A DNA stretch of 64,000 nt from Glutamicibacter arilaitensis Re117. Lineage in GTDB: Bacteria > Actinomycetota > Actinomycetes > Actinomycetales > Micrococcaceae. How positions within the stretch are numbered: position 1 is the stretch's first letter; every line of letters starts with the position of its first letter. This document shows positions 17,620-28,200 of this stretch, one piece after another. A program made the position numbers and the translations under genes. The notes under the pieces were generated by a model. It saw nothing but the letters and a program-made list of their open reading frames with translations, was not told the origin of the DNA and searched no databases. The stretch lies in assembly GCF_000197735.1 (NCBI RefSeq), contig NC_014550.1:1550001-1614000 (forward strand), in the 5' to 3' direction.

Positions 17620-17732
17620 GGTCGCTCCTAGGAGCGATCCGATTAGCTGCAACGCGGTTCGAAGTCCGCGCCGCCTTCCCGAACGGTGCTTTGCACAGAC
17701 ACGGTGCGGTGAAATTCGAATAGTCGCGCATG

Positions 17733-18680
17733 CTAGATGCCACGCCCCTTGCGCTGAAGTCGGTCAATGACCGTCTGGTCAGAGACCAGACCGGAGGCCA
17801 CAGCCAGGGCCAGATAAGCCCGGGGTTCGCGCCAATTGGATTTTAGCGATTTCCTGACCCATCCCAGCGCGTTGTGTGGATTCTTCAATGCTGCGTGCCC
17901 GAACGCCAGTTGCCCGAAGACACGAGAGCTGCCGATCTTGCTGGTCAGAATGTCCGGGTAGTGCTCCAGCATCCACTGGTGTGCTTGGTTTTTGACATCC
18001 CATTGGTGATAGAAATACGAAGTCCCGCCCCACAAGACACGGATAAGTGGTTCATCAACATGCAAGATTGGATGGCGCTTGGAAGCGCGAAGTAGCAAAT
18101 CCCAGTCCTCGCACATGCTGTTGGGCAGCCCTTCTTCAACGAGTCCGATTCCCTCGATTAGCTTCTGCCTGCGGAAAAGCAGTGATGATGAATGCACCAT
18201 GGCCATCCGCGAATTCAGGAAGTCTTGGTAGCCAACATGCTGCTTGCCCGCACACCGGACACTCTCAGTACCGTTGTAGATGACTTTCATGGCGGTTGAA
18301 GCGACCTCGGAATCAGGCGAGCTTTCCAGCGCGTGGACCTGGCGGGCTAATTTCTGCTCGAGCCAGGTATCGTCATCGTCGCAGAATGCGACCAGTTCAG
18401 TTGATAAGGCGAGGATTCCCGTATTCCTTGCCCCTGCCAGCCCCGGAGCCCGGGTGTTGGCAATGGTTCGCACCGTGCGTAAGGGCGTAGAACGTTCCAA
18501 CGAATAATCGACTGGCGATTTGTCGAAGACAATGACAACCTCGATCGGGCCGTCGTAGTCTTGAGCCGAAATTGATGCCAGCGATTTGCGCATCAACTCA
18601 GGTCGATTGTGCGTCGCTAGGACGACGCCTACAGAAAGACGCGCTTTTGAGCGCGCGGAATTAGCCAAGCTGTTCCCCAT
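17733..18680 (-). CDS. Glycosyltransferase family 2
   Basis: 315 aa from ATG 18680, preceded on the minus strand by TTTGGGGAAAGG. The GT-A fold is shown by VGVVLATHNRPELMRKSLASI near the N-terminus, VVIVFDKSPVDYS, PGLAGARNTGI and the metal-binding VAFCDDDDTWLEQK, followed by NSMCEDWDLLLR. It should transfer a sugar from a nucleotide donor to the lipid-linked repeat unit on the cytoplasmic side. It is the first gene of the leftward operon (GT2, Wzz-like, acetyltransferase, sulfotransferase) and divergent from the polymerase gene. The sugar transferred cannot be told from sequence. Confidence 0.88.
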   Translation of the reverse strand: MGNSLANSARSKARLSVGVVLATHNRPELMRKSLASISAQDYDGPIEVVIVFDKSPVDYSLERSTPLRTVRTIANTRAPGLAGARNTGILALSTELVAFCDDDDTWLEQKLARQVHALESSPDSEVASTAMKVIYNGTESVRCAGKQHVGYQDFLNSRMAMVHSSSLLFRRQKLIEGIGLVEEGLPNSMCEDWDLLLRASKRHPILHVDEPLIRVLWGGTSYFYHQWDVKNQAHQWMLEHYPDILTSKIGSSRVFGQLAFGHAALKNPHNALGWVRKSLKSNWREPRAYLALAVASGLVSDQTVIDRLQRKGRGI

Positions 18681-18821
18681 GACAGAACCTTTCCCCAAAT
18701 AAAATTCTGCTTTACAACTAGATACCGCGAGTGTAGCAAATCACAGGGCCTCGGCGGTAGGCTATCGAGCGAACGGATAAGTATTCCGTGGTTATAGCGC
18801 GAAGTCTGGGGGACAATCGCT
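18681..18821. promoter_or_regulatory. Divergent promoter region between the GT2 operon and the polymerase gene
   Basis: This 141-base gap separates two transcripts pointing away from each other. On the minus strand TTTGGGGAAAGG (18690-18698) precedes the GT2 start; on the plus strand CTGGGGGA (18806-18813) precedes the polymerase start. The two arms of the polysaccharide locus therefore share this control region. Confidence 0.5.
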
Positions 18822-20147
18822 ATGAATAATTCGTTTGGGGACGAAGAAAAATCGGGACTGGCAAGAGCCCAGCTCAATTCTCCAGCCCTGGTCACCATTG
18901 ATGCAGTCGGCCGCAAATCGTTGCCGGCTTGGCCTTTCGCCGTTGCTTTTGTCGGATACCCCGTTTTGTGGGTCCTAGGATTGGGCGACACCGGTTGGCC
19001 CATGATCGCGGTTTACATGGTCATATTGCTGGCCAAGCTCGTTCATGGCCCGAAGGTTCCAAAGGCCTTTGGGATCTGGCTCCTATTCATGCTTTGGGCC
19101 TTGTGCTCGGCACTAATGCTCGATTCCGCGGGCCGTATCGCGGGCTTCGCATTCCGTTATTCGTTGTACTTGGCGGCCACAGTTGTTTTCATCTACGCCT
19201 ACAACGCGCGTATTAACCTCAATGCCCAACGTGTTCTGGGAATCCTTACGGCCATGTGGTACTTCACCGTGATCGGTGGGATTGCAGGATTGCTCTTCCC
19301 CGTATTCGAGCTGCGCACGGTGCTGTCCTATGTGCTCCCGCAGGGGCTGCTGTCCAATGAAATGATCCATGAGATGGCCTTCCGGTCGCTGACCCAGTAC
19401 AACCCGAATCCAGACGCCTATGTCATCAGTGCACCCCGGCCCAGCGCCCCGTTCCTTTACGCCAATAGCTGGGGCAACGTCTACTCGGTACTTACCCCAG
19501 CCGTACTTGTATATCTGGGCATGGTGCGTAGAACCAAGCGCTTCTGGTGGATTGGTGCCAGCGTGCTCGTCTCGCTGATTCCTGCATTCTTGACACTCAA
19601 CCGGGGCATGTTCTTGGCAATGGGAATCGCGTTGGCTTACGTGGGTGTTCGAGCCATCATGGTTGGGAACATGCGTGTTCTGGGAGCCATGCTGGGGTTG
19701 GGGCTGGTGGCTGCCATCGCCGTGACTACGCTGCCGGTGATGGAACGGCTTGATGAGCGCACCTCGAAGGTCAGCAGTGTAGAAACGCGTGAAAACCTGT
19801 ATATAGAAACCTTCGACCGAACGCTGCAGTCGCCTGCGCTTGGTTATGGAGCGCCTCGGCCTTCAATCCATCCGGGTGCGCCGTCCGCGGGAACCCAAGG
19901 GCAGTTCTGGATGGTTCTGTTTGCACACGGATTCCCGGGGGCCATCTTGTTTGTGGGTTGGTTCGCATGGATCTTCGGAAAGACTTTCAAGCGCACTGAC
20001 AAGCTCGGGCTACTTAGCAACACCGTCGCGCTGATTACTATTATCGAGATTTTCTACTACGGGATTCTCACGACAGGTCTGGTCGTAGTCATGACGCTGG
20101 CAGCTATCGCCCTGCGGGAAAAGCCCGGTGGCACTCCATCTGAATAA
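18822..20147 (+). CDS. O-antigen polymerase/ligase-like membrane protein (Wzy-type)
   Basis: 441 aa with ten or more hydrophobic helices, for example WPFAVAFVGYPVLWVLGLG, YSLYLAATVVFIYAY and VLGAMLGLGLVAAIAVT. A large outside loop between about residues 165 and 225 contains RSLTQYNPNPDAYVI. The Wzy_C/WaaL signature region is suggested by LTLNRGMFLAMGIALAY and by ENLYIETFDRTLQSPALGYG. The family joins lipid-linked repeat units outside the membrane. ATG 18822 lies eight bases after CTGGGGGA. It stands alone between divergent promoters and a convergent gene. Polymerase is preferred over ligase because a flippase and a chain-length protein are encoded nearby. Confidence 0.8.
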   Translation: MNNSFGDEEKSGLARAQLNSPALVTIDAVGRKSLPAWPFAVAFVGYPVLWVLGLGDTGWPMIAVYMVILLAKLVHGPKVPKAFGIWLLFMLWALCSALMLDSAGRIAGFAFRYSLYLAATVVFIYAYNARINLNAQRVLGILTAMWYFTVIGGIAGLLFPVFELRTVLSYVLPQGLLSNEMIHEMAFRSLTQYNPNPDAYVISAPRPSAPFLYANSWGNVYSVLTPAVLVYLGMVRRTKRFWWIGASVLVSLIPAFLTLNRGMFLAMGIALAYVGVRAIMVGNMRVLGAMLGLGLVAAIAVTTLPVMERLDERTSKVSSVETRENLYIETFDRTLQSPALGYGAPRPSIHPGAPSAGTQGQFWMVLFAHGFPGAILFVGWFAWIFGKTFKRTDKLGLLSNTVALITIIEIFYYGILTTGLVVVMTLAAIALREKPGGTPSE

Positions 20148-20217
20148 CCCCGGCAAGTCCGCGCAGGAAGCACCTTCGTGGACGCTGAACCGGCGCGAGT
20201 GCACAAGTAAGATTCTT

Positions 20218-20955
20218 CTAGCAGGATGGATCATCTGGGAAGGACATATTTACCAAGACCCAGGATTCATCGTCATTCTGCTGCAACTCGAAAATATTCA
20301 TTGCACGCCCGGCATTCGACGGCACTCGGGTTCCCGTCGTTGTCGTGATCTTCACCGGGGACGAATCCACGCAGGCGAAAACGGTCATGGTTGGAGGTGC
20401 CGCCTCTTCATCAAGCTCGCGGACAGAGCTCGCCACAATTTCCGGCGCTCCGGTCATCACCCAGCCATTCGCCGCGTATTCGGCCGCGCTCGCCTGAACC
20501 TGTCCCAGCGCCGCGTCCTGCAGGGTTTTCTCCAAATCCTCGATCAAATTTTCGTCAGCTTCTTCTGGTGCGGCCAAGACCTCCGAGTAGGACTCGAGGA
20601 ACTCATCTAGCTGTGTATTGGCCGTCTCCACCAGCTCTTCGCTGACGTTTTCCGCTTGTTTAGGAAGATTCTCTGGCTCTGATTCTGGATCTGTCTCAGC
20701 GCTGGGGATGTTCGATGGTTTTGGCGCTGCCTGCTCCACCGGGTCATCGGCAGGATCAACTTCATCCATTCCTTGCGGTATTTCTTCAGATTCAGCCTCT
20801 GCTGTCGCTGCGGTGCTTGGAACTGAGCCGGGATCGCTGGAATTTACCGTACGGTTCTGCATCTGCAAGCCCCAAATGACAGCAATGATGATGGCTGCCA
20901 CTAGTAGGATTCCCCACAATAATGGACGGCGCGAAGTTGCGCGAGAGTTGTTCAC
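20218..20955 (-). CDS. Membrane-anchored acidic protein of unknown function
   Basis: 245 aa from GTG 20955, with TTGGGG and CAAGG upstream on the minus strand. A single N-terminal membrane helix (WGILLVAAIIIAVIWGL, residues about 14-30) is followed by a long acidic stalk rich in Glu, Pro and Ala. A C-terminal globular part of about 130 residues (TQLDEFLESYSEVL ... SSPVKITTTTGTRVPSN ... ESWVLVNMSF) has the look of an NTF2-like or Mce-associated fold. It probably sits outside the membrane. It converges on the polymerase gene and diverges from the flippase gene, so it is likely part of the locus, perhaps as an assembly accessory. I do not recognise a specific family. Confidence 0.6.
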   Translation of the reverse strand: MNNSRATSRRPLLWGILLVAAIIIAVIWGLQMQNRTVNSSDPGSVPSTAATAEAESEEIPQGMDEVDPADDPVEQAAPKPSNIPSAETDPESEPENLPKQAENVSEELVETANTQLDEFLESYSEVLAAPEEADENLIEDLEKTLQDAALGQVQASAAEYAANGWVMTGAPEIVASSVRELDEEAAPPTMTVFACVDSSPVKITTTTGTRVPSNAGRAMNIFELQQNDDESWVLVNMSFPDDPSC

Positions 20956-21098
20956 CTTGATGCCCCAATCATCGAAGTAGCGGCCGGTGCCGGTGCACGT
21001 AGCCTAAGGAGATTATGGCTTTGTATTGTGCTCTGAGCAATGCTTGGGATACTTTCAAGTTTGGGTAGCTCAAATTTTTGGGGGAAGGAGGCTACCTG

Positions 21099-22655
21099 AT
21101 GAATGTTGGCGACGGCAGTTCTGCCACCAGCAAAAGCAAGAACCCGCATCAGCAACTTGGGGGAGTAGCCAAGAGCGGAATTATCAGCCTGACCGGTTCG
21201 ATGACCAGTGCCATCATGGGCTTTGGATTGATCCTAGTCTTGGGCAGGTTGCTGGGAGAATCTCAAGCTGGCATCGTTCTCCAATCCATTGCGGTCTTCA
21301 GCATCGCACTGGCTGTCGCACGTCTGGGGATGGACACCACCGGAGTCTGGCTGCTTCCCCGACTGAAGCTATCGGAACCCGCACTGATTCGCCCAGCGGT
21401 GTTCCGCTTGCTCGTCCCCACCGCTGCTCTTGGGATGCTGGGTGGGCTAGTCCTCTGGTTCGGGGCACCGCTTCTGGCCTCCGAGCAAGGCGGTGCGGCC
21501 GAATTGGTCAGCTCGGTGCGGGCTATGGCTTGGGCATTGCCTGCAGGCGCCGTCATGATGGTTGCCCTGCAGATCACCCGTGGTCTGGGTAACATCAATC
21601 CATTTGCCCTGATCGGCAACGTCTTTGTTCCAACGCTGCGCCCGTTGTTCGCAGTACTCGTCGTTGCCGTCGGCGGTACCGCGGTTGCAGTGAGTATTTC
21701 CTGGGCAATTCCGCTGTTGCTGGGAGCCATTGCGGCCTTATGGGTCGCGGGCCGGCGCGTCAAGAAAGCTTCCTTACTCACGGCCGACCCGCAGATCCAA
21801 GATCCGTCAGCGGGTAAGCCGATTGGCCATCGAATTTGGGGCTTTGCCATGCCACGGTGGTATGCCTCGATTCTGGAGCAGTCCATCACTTGGTTTGATG
21901 TCGTGGTTGTCGGTTTCATTGCCGGTGCCTCGGCTGCGGGTGTGTATGGCGCGGCTTCACGATTCGTGACCGCTGGATTGATCATTTCCACCGCAATGAG
22001 GATTGTGGTCTCTCCGCGCTTCAGTTCACTGCTGGCCCAAGGCAAGCGCACCGAGGTGCAGCACCTGTACACCACCACCATCACTTGGGTAGTCCTGTTC
22101 GGAACACCGATCTTCGTGGTCTTCGGATTCTTCCCGCAGACGATTCTCGGTTGGCTAGGCGATGGATTTGAAACCGGAGCCGGTGTGCTGCTGATGCTCA
22201 GTGCTGCGACCGTTGGCTGCATGATGTTTGGCAATGCCGACTCGTTGCTGATGATGAGCGGTCGAAGCGGGCTGCTGGCTCTGAACAAGAGCATCGTTCT
22301 GGCCCTCAACATAGTGGGCAACCTGGTTCTCATCCCGATCTGGGGAATTGAAGGAGCTGCAGTGGTCTGGTCCGTGTCCATGCTGCTGAACTGTCTGCTA
22401 GCGGCAACGCAGAACAAGCTCACGCTGGGCATTGGGTGGGAATCCAAACCGATACTTTATTCGGTGTTCGTAGCGTTGGCCTGTAGCGCGATCCCGTGTT
22501 ATGTATTCACCCGCTTCATGGGGCAAAGTACCCTTTCGCTGGTGATCGCGGTGCCCGTACTGCTGACTTTTTTAGCTTTTTGGTGTTTCATGGATCGAAG
22601 GAGATTGGGATTGGCTGACCTGATGCGCATCAGGCGAGCTACACCGATTGACTGA
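21099..22655 (+). CDS. Polysaccharide flippase (Wzx-like, MOP superfamily)
   Basis: 518 aa from ATG 21099, with GGAGG ten bases upstream and TTGGGGGAA before that. About twelve to fourteen membrane helices are visible. The N-terminal SGIISLTGSMTSAIMGFGLILVLGR and the middle WYASILEQSITWFDVVVVG followed by GAASRFVTAG are typical of lipid-linked oligosaccharide flippases. It should carry the undecaprenyl-linked repeat unit across the membrane for the Wzy-type polymerase. A run of plus-strand genes follows (sulfotransferase, phosphotransferase-like, secreted protein, permease), the first only 27 bases downstream. Confidence 0.87.
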   Translation: MNVGDGSSATSKSKNPHQQLGGVAKSGIISLTGSMTSAIMGFGLILVLGRLLGESQAGIVLQSIAVFSIALAVARLGMDTTGVWLLPRLKLSEPALIRPAVFRLLVPTAALGMLGGLVLWFGAPLLASEQGGAAELVSSVRAMAWALPAGAVMMVALQITRGLGNINPFALIGNVFVPTLRPLFAVLVVAVGGTAVAVSISWAIPLLLGAIAALWVAGRRVKKASLLTADPQIQDPSAGKPIGHRIWGFAMPRWYASILEQSITWFDVVVVGFIAGASAAGVYGAASRFVTAGLIISTAMRIVVSPRFSSLLAQGKRTEVQHLYTTTITWVVLFGTPIFVVFGFFPQTILGWLGDGFETGAGVLLMLSAATVGCMMFGNADSLLMMSGRSGLLALNKSIVLALNIVGNLVLIPIWGIEGAAVVWSVSMLLNCLLAATQNKLTLGIGWESKPILYSVFVALACSAIPCYVFTRFMGQSTLSLVIAVPVLLTFLAFWCFMDRRRLGLADLMRIRRATPID

Positions 22656-22682
22656 AATTTGGGGAAAATTTCTGGGGGAGAA

Positions 22683-23582
22683 ATGAATAATTTAACACTG
22701 TCGAAAGACTCAGCACCGCGGTGGCTGAAAGATGCCGCTGATATTGCTACGCGTTCCTATGCGCAGCTGACCGCGCCCAACCGGCCGGCACCTGACTACC
22801 TGATCACAGGAACCAAACGCGGGGGCACTACCTCGCTGTTCAACTACCTGCTGATGCACCCAGGGGTCATGGGCCTCTTTCCGCAGGTGCGCGAGAAGAA
22901 GAGCACAGATTACTTCTTCAAGGAATTGGAGCGGGGTGATACCTGGTACCGCTCACATTTCCAGACCGAGGCCTACCGGAAGCTCAAAGGAAGCCAGCTG
23001 GGCTATCGGCCAATCAGCGGGGAAGCATCGCCGTACTACATGTGGGATCCGCGTATTGCTACACGGATCAAAGCGAGTGCTCCACAGGTCAAGTCCATCA
23101 TCCTGCTACGTAATCCAGTAGAACGAGCGTGGTCTCATTATCAGGAACGCGTACAAAATGGGGTGGAACCGCTGGATTTCGTCACCGCGTTGCACCTCGA
23201 AGATGAGCGGATGTCGTCGGAATACGCGGCCATTGAGGATGGTTCCGAAGAGTATTCCGAGGCTTTCGACTTCTATGCCTATCGCGAGCGGGGTAACTAC
23301 TTGCCGCAGTTGAAGAATTGGTTCGCGAAATTCGATCTGGACCAAGTTTTGGTCATGCGTAGTGAAGACATGTACCAAGATGTGCAGGGCGCCGTAGACC
23401 AGGTCTGCGATTTCTTGGAGATCCCGCGCCACGAGCTGCCGACCAAGCGCACGTTCAATGCACGCAAAAAGTCCACGCCCATGCCTTCCGAGGCTCGCGA
23501 TTACTTGACAAATTATTTTGCCGACAGGAACGCGGAGCTCTTCGATTACTTGCAGGTCGAGCCCTTTTGGAAGATTGGCTAA
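22683..23582 (+). CDS. PAPS-dependent sulfotransferase domain protein (sulfation candidate 2)
   Basis: 299 aa from ATG 22683, three bases after CTGGGGGA; a longer frame upstream has no good start. The 5'-phosphosulfate-binding loop is PDYLITGTKRGGTTSLFNYL near residues 36-55. The 3'-phosphate site is SIILLRNPVERAWSHYQ near residues 138-154, and a helical region with RERGNYLPQLKNWF follows. These are the hallmarks of the Sulfotransfer_1 family, including carbohydrate sulfotransferases. It differs clearly from the sulfotransferase at 14632-15600, so the two probably act on different positions or sugars. It lies in the same plus-strand run as the flippase. Confidence 0.88.
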   Translation: MNNLTLSKDSAPRWLKDAADIATRSYAQLTAPNRPAPDYLITGTKRGGTTSLFNYLLMHPGVMGLFPQVREKKSTDYFFKELERGDTWYRSHFQTEAYRKLKGSQLGYRPISGEASPYYMWDPRIATRIKASAPQVKSIILLRNPVERAWSHYQERVQNGVEPLDFVTALHLEDERMSSEYAAIEDGSEEYSEAFDFYAYRERGNYLPQLKNWFAKFDLDQVLVMRSEDMYQDVQGAVDQVCDFLEIPRHELPTKRTFNARKKSTPMPSEARDYLTNYFADRNAELFDYLQVEPFWKIG

Positions 23583-23660
23583 AGCAAAAGGCGCGAACCG
23601 CATTGCTTACGGCAGCACTATGGTGGCCGCCGAACCGTTTTCTTGGGGGGAAACATCATC

Positions 23661-24947
23661 ATGATAGAAAACAACTTGCAATCGGACAAGAAAAAACCCG
23701 CGTCGCTAGGCTTTGCCTTGGAGAGGCTGGGGCAGCAGATCTGGGCCGCTGGGATTGAAGATGGATCGCTTCGCTTGGGAGTCAATCCGAAGCCGGACAA
23801 CCAGTACATGCAGGTCGAAAGCTACTGGGTTATTCCGTCCGCGAAGAATCCAAAGTTCCTGGTTCCAGACGCTTCTTCGAAACTGGCAGCCGGTGCCTTG
23901 ACTAGCTATCGAGGGTTGCGCAACGGAACTGCGAATGCAGCTCGCTTCATTTTGGGCCTGGTAGCCAAGTCCGGACTGCCGCTTTCGCGCGACCGTTTGG
24001 TAGTCCAGCTTCGCACAGGTACTGCCAACTGCAGCCCACTGAGCATCCTGAAACAAAAAATGGATTTCGAACAGCTGCATGCGGCTACCGGCGTTCGATT
24101 GGGGCTCAATGCGAAGCCCACCCTGCATCTGTTCGATGAGACGGGCAACCCAGTGGGATTTGCGAAAATGTCGTGGAACAACGCCAGCACCACGCTGGTG
24201 GAAAATGAAACCAGAGTGCTGGGAGAACTCGATGGAGGCTCTGCGGCCCTGCGCGTTCCGCGGGTGCTGGACCACGGGGTAATCCAAGGACGCAGCTACT
24301 TAGTCACACAACCATTACCCGCCGGTGTGCGGGGATTGAGCCAGGACGATCCAGCCCCAACACCTGTGGAACTGCAGGCGATCGCTCCACTTTCTGGAGA
24401 GAGCACGCTCTTAGAAATGAAGTTCTTTCTAGGGCTTCAGACGAAGCTGGATGATTTGATTGTTTTGGACAGTGGCTGTGGACTCTGTGACCCGGTGCAG
24501 GAGTTGTCCCGGCGCCTTACACAGCATGATCGCAAGTTACCGGTGGCCACCAGATGGCATGGCGATCTGGTCCCATGGAACTGTGCTCGGGATCGAGATG
24601 GAACGCTATGGTGCTGGGATCTGGAAACCTCCGACGACGGCCCAGCGGCCGGCATGGATATCCTGCATTGGCACTTCAATGTCCGCCGGAGAGGCAAGTC
24701 TCAAGGCGCAGTTGCCGACTTCGAGGGCGCGGTGCAGGATTCCCGGCTCCACCACCGTGCGCTGGGATTGGATGACATTGCCGTGTCCCTGGTTGCTGCG
24801 GTCTACGCCCTGAAGCTGGTTGAGCGAGCATGGACGCTTGCCAGTAACAGCTCCGGTTGGGATCGCTCGTGGATCTCTGCAGAGGAACTCTCGCTGTTGC
24901 TTGGCGCAGCCCGGACACAGCTGGATTCTCCGATTGGCCGCAGGTAG
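23661..24947 (+). CDS. Aminoglycoside phosphotransferase-like kinase of the polysaccharide locus
   Basis: 428 aa from ATG 23661, following TTGGGGGGAAA. The C-terminal part has TRWHGDLVPWNCARDRDGTL and LWCWDLETSDDGPAAGMD, matching the HGDxxxxN catalytic loop and the metal-binding aspartate of the APH/choline-kinase fold. The first 130 residues (QIWAAGIEDGSLRLGVNPKP, SYWVIPSAKNPKFLVP) do not resemble the usual APH N-lobe. The family phosphorylates small molecules, including sugars; in this setting a sugar or glycolipid may be the substrate, but that is inference. Position between a sulfotransferase gene and a secreted protein gene ties it to the locus. The following 280 bases up to 25227 are non-coding. 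Confidence 0.65.
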   Translation: MIENNLQSDKKKPASLGFALERLGQQIWAAGIEDGSLRLGVNPKPDNQYMQVESYWVIPSAKNPKFLVPDASSKLAAGALTSYRGLRNGTANAARFILGLVAKSGLPLSRDRLVVQLRTGTANCSPLSILKQKMDFEQLHAATGVRLGLNAKPTLHLFDETGNPVGFAKMSWNNASTTLVENETRVLGELDGGSAALRVPRVLDHGVIQGRSYLVTQPLPAGVRGLSQDDPAPTPVELQAIAPLSGESTLLEMKFFLGLQTKLDDLIVLDSGCGLCDPVQELSRRLTQHDRKLPVATRWHGDLVPWNCARDRDGTLWCWDLETSDDGPAAGMDILHWHFNVRRRGKSQGAVADFEGAVQDSRLHHRALGLDDIAVSLVAAVYALKLVERAWTLASNSSGWDRSWISAEELSLLLGAARTQLDSPIGRR

Positions 24948-25227
24948 CCAACGCGCATGGCGGACGTCAACAGGCGTAGGAACCGCGAATGGGCAGCATC
25001 GGTGCTCCCGGCCCAAGTGCATCCGAGGGAAATGGGTGCTGCGGTGGTTAGCCTGACCATGCGGGAACCAAGTAGTTGGGGACCAATATCGAGTACATGA
25101 TCTGTCTGGCCACTCTAGGAAAAGACCGAGTCGAATCCTAAAATGAACACGGAATTGCACTTCATCCTGCTCTTGGGGAACTTGCAGGAAATGAAGGCAA
25201 ATTATCACCGCACTGTAGGGGGCACCG

Positions 25228-28200
25228 GTGAATCTGATCCCGAATGTTCGAAAATTCCTGGGCGTGGCTGCAGCAAGCAGCATGGTGGGAATGCTGCTCG
25301 TTGCCGTACCGATGTCTGAGGCAGCCAACGCGGCACCACTTGATGGACTAAGCGAGGCAACTGCGGCTGCTTCATGCTGGGAGATCAAGCAAGAAGACAG
25401 CAACGCGCAGGATGGTTCATATTGGGTGATGACACCCGCCATGCATGCACCGCAACAGGTCTATTGCGATATGACCACCGATGGTGGCGGCTGGGTCTTG
25501 GTTGGCAAGGGACGCAACGGCTGGGCGACGAACTACGACGGCAAGGGACGCGAATCCGACTTGGCTACGGCCGGGGTTTCGCCCATGAGCTCGCACACCA
25601 CACAGTATCCATCGACTCTGATTGACGGACTACTCAACGGCCAGCACGTAGACACCTTGGAAGAAGGCGTGCGCGTCAAGCGCGCCGCGTCTTCAGATGG
25701 CCAGTCATGGCAGGAAGTGCGCCTGGGCATGTCCAAGCTGGACGGATGGTCCTGGACGTTCGGCGCACTCAATGAGATGAACTGGTATGAATTCGACGGG
25801 ACGCGCCGCTCCGGTGGCCGGACCAACGATTTCGGCTGGGACAGTGGCGCCAACCATGTGACAACTACTCCGATACCAAGCCAAGGATATTCAAGCGGAT
25901 TCGCCTACGGCACTTCAGTTCCAGGCAGCACCAGCTCCACTTCCTACCTGTTCTCGCGTACGGAAAACCGTGGACCGGCCATTCCATATGCCGAAGTCTA
26001 CGTACGGCCCAAAGTCATGACATCTTCAGCCGAGTGGGAGCGCATAGGGGATAGCGGTACCGAGGAATGGACGATTCCCTCGGGTGTGCGCTCACTGGCG
26101 CTTAACTCACCGTGGGGAGTTGCCGGACTGGGCCACAGCGCTCAGCGTGAAGGTGACGTCGAGGTCCAGGCTTTCGTGGAATCCAATGGCGTGGTTTACG
26201 TCGGTGGAAACTTCAAGTATGTGCAGAAGAGTGCCAACTCCACTGGCAGCGACAGGGTGGAACAGTCTTATTTGGCAGCTTTCAACCGCGATAACGGTGA
26301 ATTGATCACCTCATTCACTCCATCCCTCAACGGCACAGTCATGTCCCTGGCGGCATTGCCCGATGGAAATATTGTTGCCGGCGGCACCTTCTCTACCGCC
26401 AACGGCGAGCCTAGCCGCATGGTGGCACTGGACCCCGACAGCGGAAATACCGTGTCCTCGTGGTGGGTGGAAATAGAGAACAACACTTCATCCGGAGTGA
26501 CTATCAGGGGCATGGACATTCAAGGCCAATGGTTGTATTTTGGCGGCTCTTTCACCCATATCCGTGGTGGCAGCAGAACGGGCAACATGCTCTACTCGCG
26601 CAACGCGGCACGCGTATCACTCAGCGATGGAACCCCGGGCACCAACTGGAACCCGGAGTTCAACGGAACCGTCGTAGACGTTGACGCTTCGGAAGACGGA
26701 GATCGATTCTACGCAGGCGGATTCTTCACCACTTCGCGTCGAGTCCCGGCAGAAAATGCGGCAGCGGTGCTGACCAGCAGTGGAGCCTCCTTGGCAACTC
26801 CGACATGGAGTCCAACCTGGAGCAGTTCGAAGAGCTACCAGCAAGCGATTGCAGAAGTCGGGGACCGGGTATGGTCAGGCGGCTCCGAACACAGCCTATT
26901 CGGGTTCAACACCGCGACGTTTGAACGAGAACGCACCTATATCGAATACAACAAGGGTGACCTGCAAACTATCGCTACTGGCAATGGGAACTTCTACGCC
27001 GGCTGCCATTGCAACGAATACAGCTACGACGGTGCCTCGACCTGGCCGAGCTTGGGCAACTCGTGGTCCCGAGCGGATTCCATCGGCTGGATCGGAGAAT
27101 GGGACGCGGAAACCGGCGACTACAATCCACACTTCACGCCGAATATGGCGATGCGTCTGGGGTCCGGACCGTGGGCTTCACAGGTTGACAGCAACGGAAC
27201 GCTTTGGGTGGGCGGCGACCTGACAAGTGCCGCGGCTGAATCCTCTCAGGGCCGTTGGGCTGGTGGCTTTGCACGCTTCCCGAAGCTGGATTCCACAGCA
27301 CCTAGCACTCCAGGGTCGTTGAGCATGTCCGCAGATTCCGCGGATACCGTGCGCCTGGCATGGGGTGCGGCCAGTGATGCCGGGGGCAGCGTCAGCTACC
27401 AGGTGCTGCGCGATGACCGGGTCATTGCGACCACGAGTTCCAGGGCGATGACCGTGGCAAAAGGCGGGGAGAATCGCTTCTTCGTCCGCGCAGTGGATGC
27501 CAATGGCAACCTGTCGGCCAGCACCGATGCGGTGAAGGCCAGCGGAGGCAATGCGGCGCCGGTGCCCGAGTTCGAGATCGAAGCTGCGGGCAAGACTGTT
27601 TCCTTCGATGCCAGCAGTTCCACCGATGACGGGCAGATAGTCCGCTACGCCTGGGACTTCGGTGATGGAAGCGAGGGACAAGAAGCGGTCGCGCAGCACG
27701 AGTATGCAACTTTTGGAAGCTATGAAGTGACCTTGGAAGTTGAAGACGAGCACGCAGTGGTGCGCAGCCTGACCAAGACCGTGGACGTGATCCCGGGTGT
27801 TCCCGCGGATGCCTATGGGGCCGAGGTTTACGATGATGAGCCATTGATCTACTGGCGTTTGGACGAGTCGAGCGGAGAGCGCGCTGATGACTCTGCCACC
27901 GGAGCGAACAGCGGAACCTACTTCGGATCCACCACCTTGGGCGAGCCACCGCTTTCCGATAATGTGCCGGGCACCTCGGCGCGCTTCAGCGGAAGCGAGA
28001 ACTGGGTGGCTTCCAGCACCCGATTCGATCCTGTATCGGTCTACAGCCTGGAACTCTGGTTCAACTCCCAGAGCACATCCGGCGGCAAGCTGATTGGTTT
28101 CGGCAATACCGAGACTGGGCTGTCCAGCTCCTATGACCGGCACGTGTTTATGCAGAACGACGGAACCTTGAAGTTCGGCACCTATACCGGAGCCGAGAAC

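Noticed and set aside
21263..22447. 394-codon minus-strand frame opposite the flippase
   Set aside because: Shadow of the membrane-protein gene; composition rich in Pro, Thr, Ala and Ser with no motif.
24606..25442. 278-codon minus-strand frame across the end of the phosphotransferase-like gene
   Set aside because: It lies opposite two well-supported genes, has no recognisable domain and reflects codon bias of the other strand.
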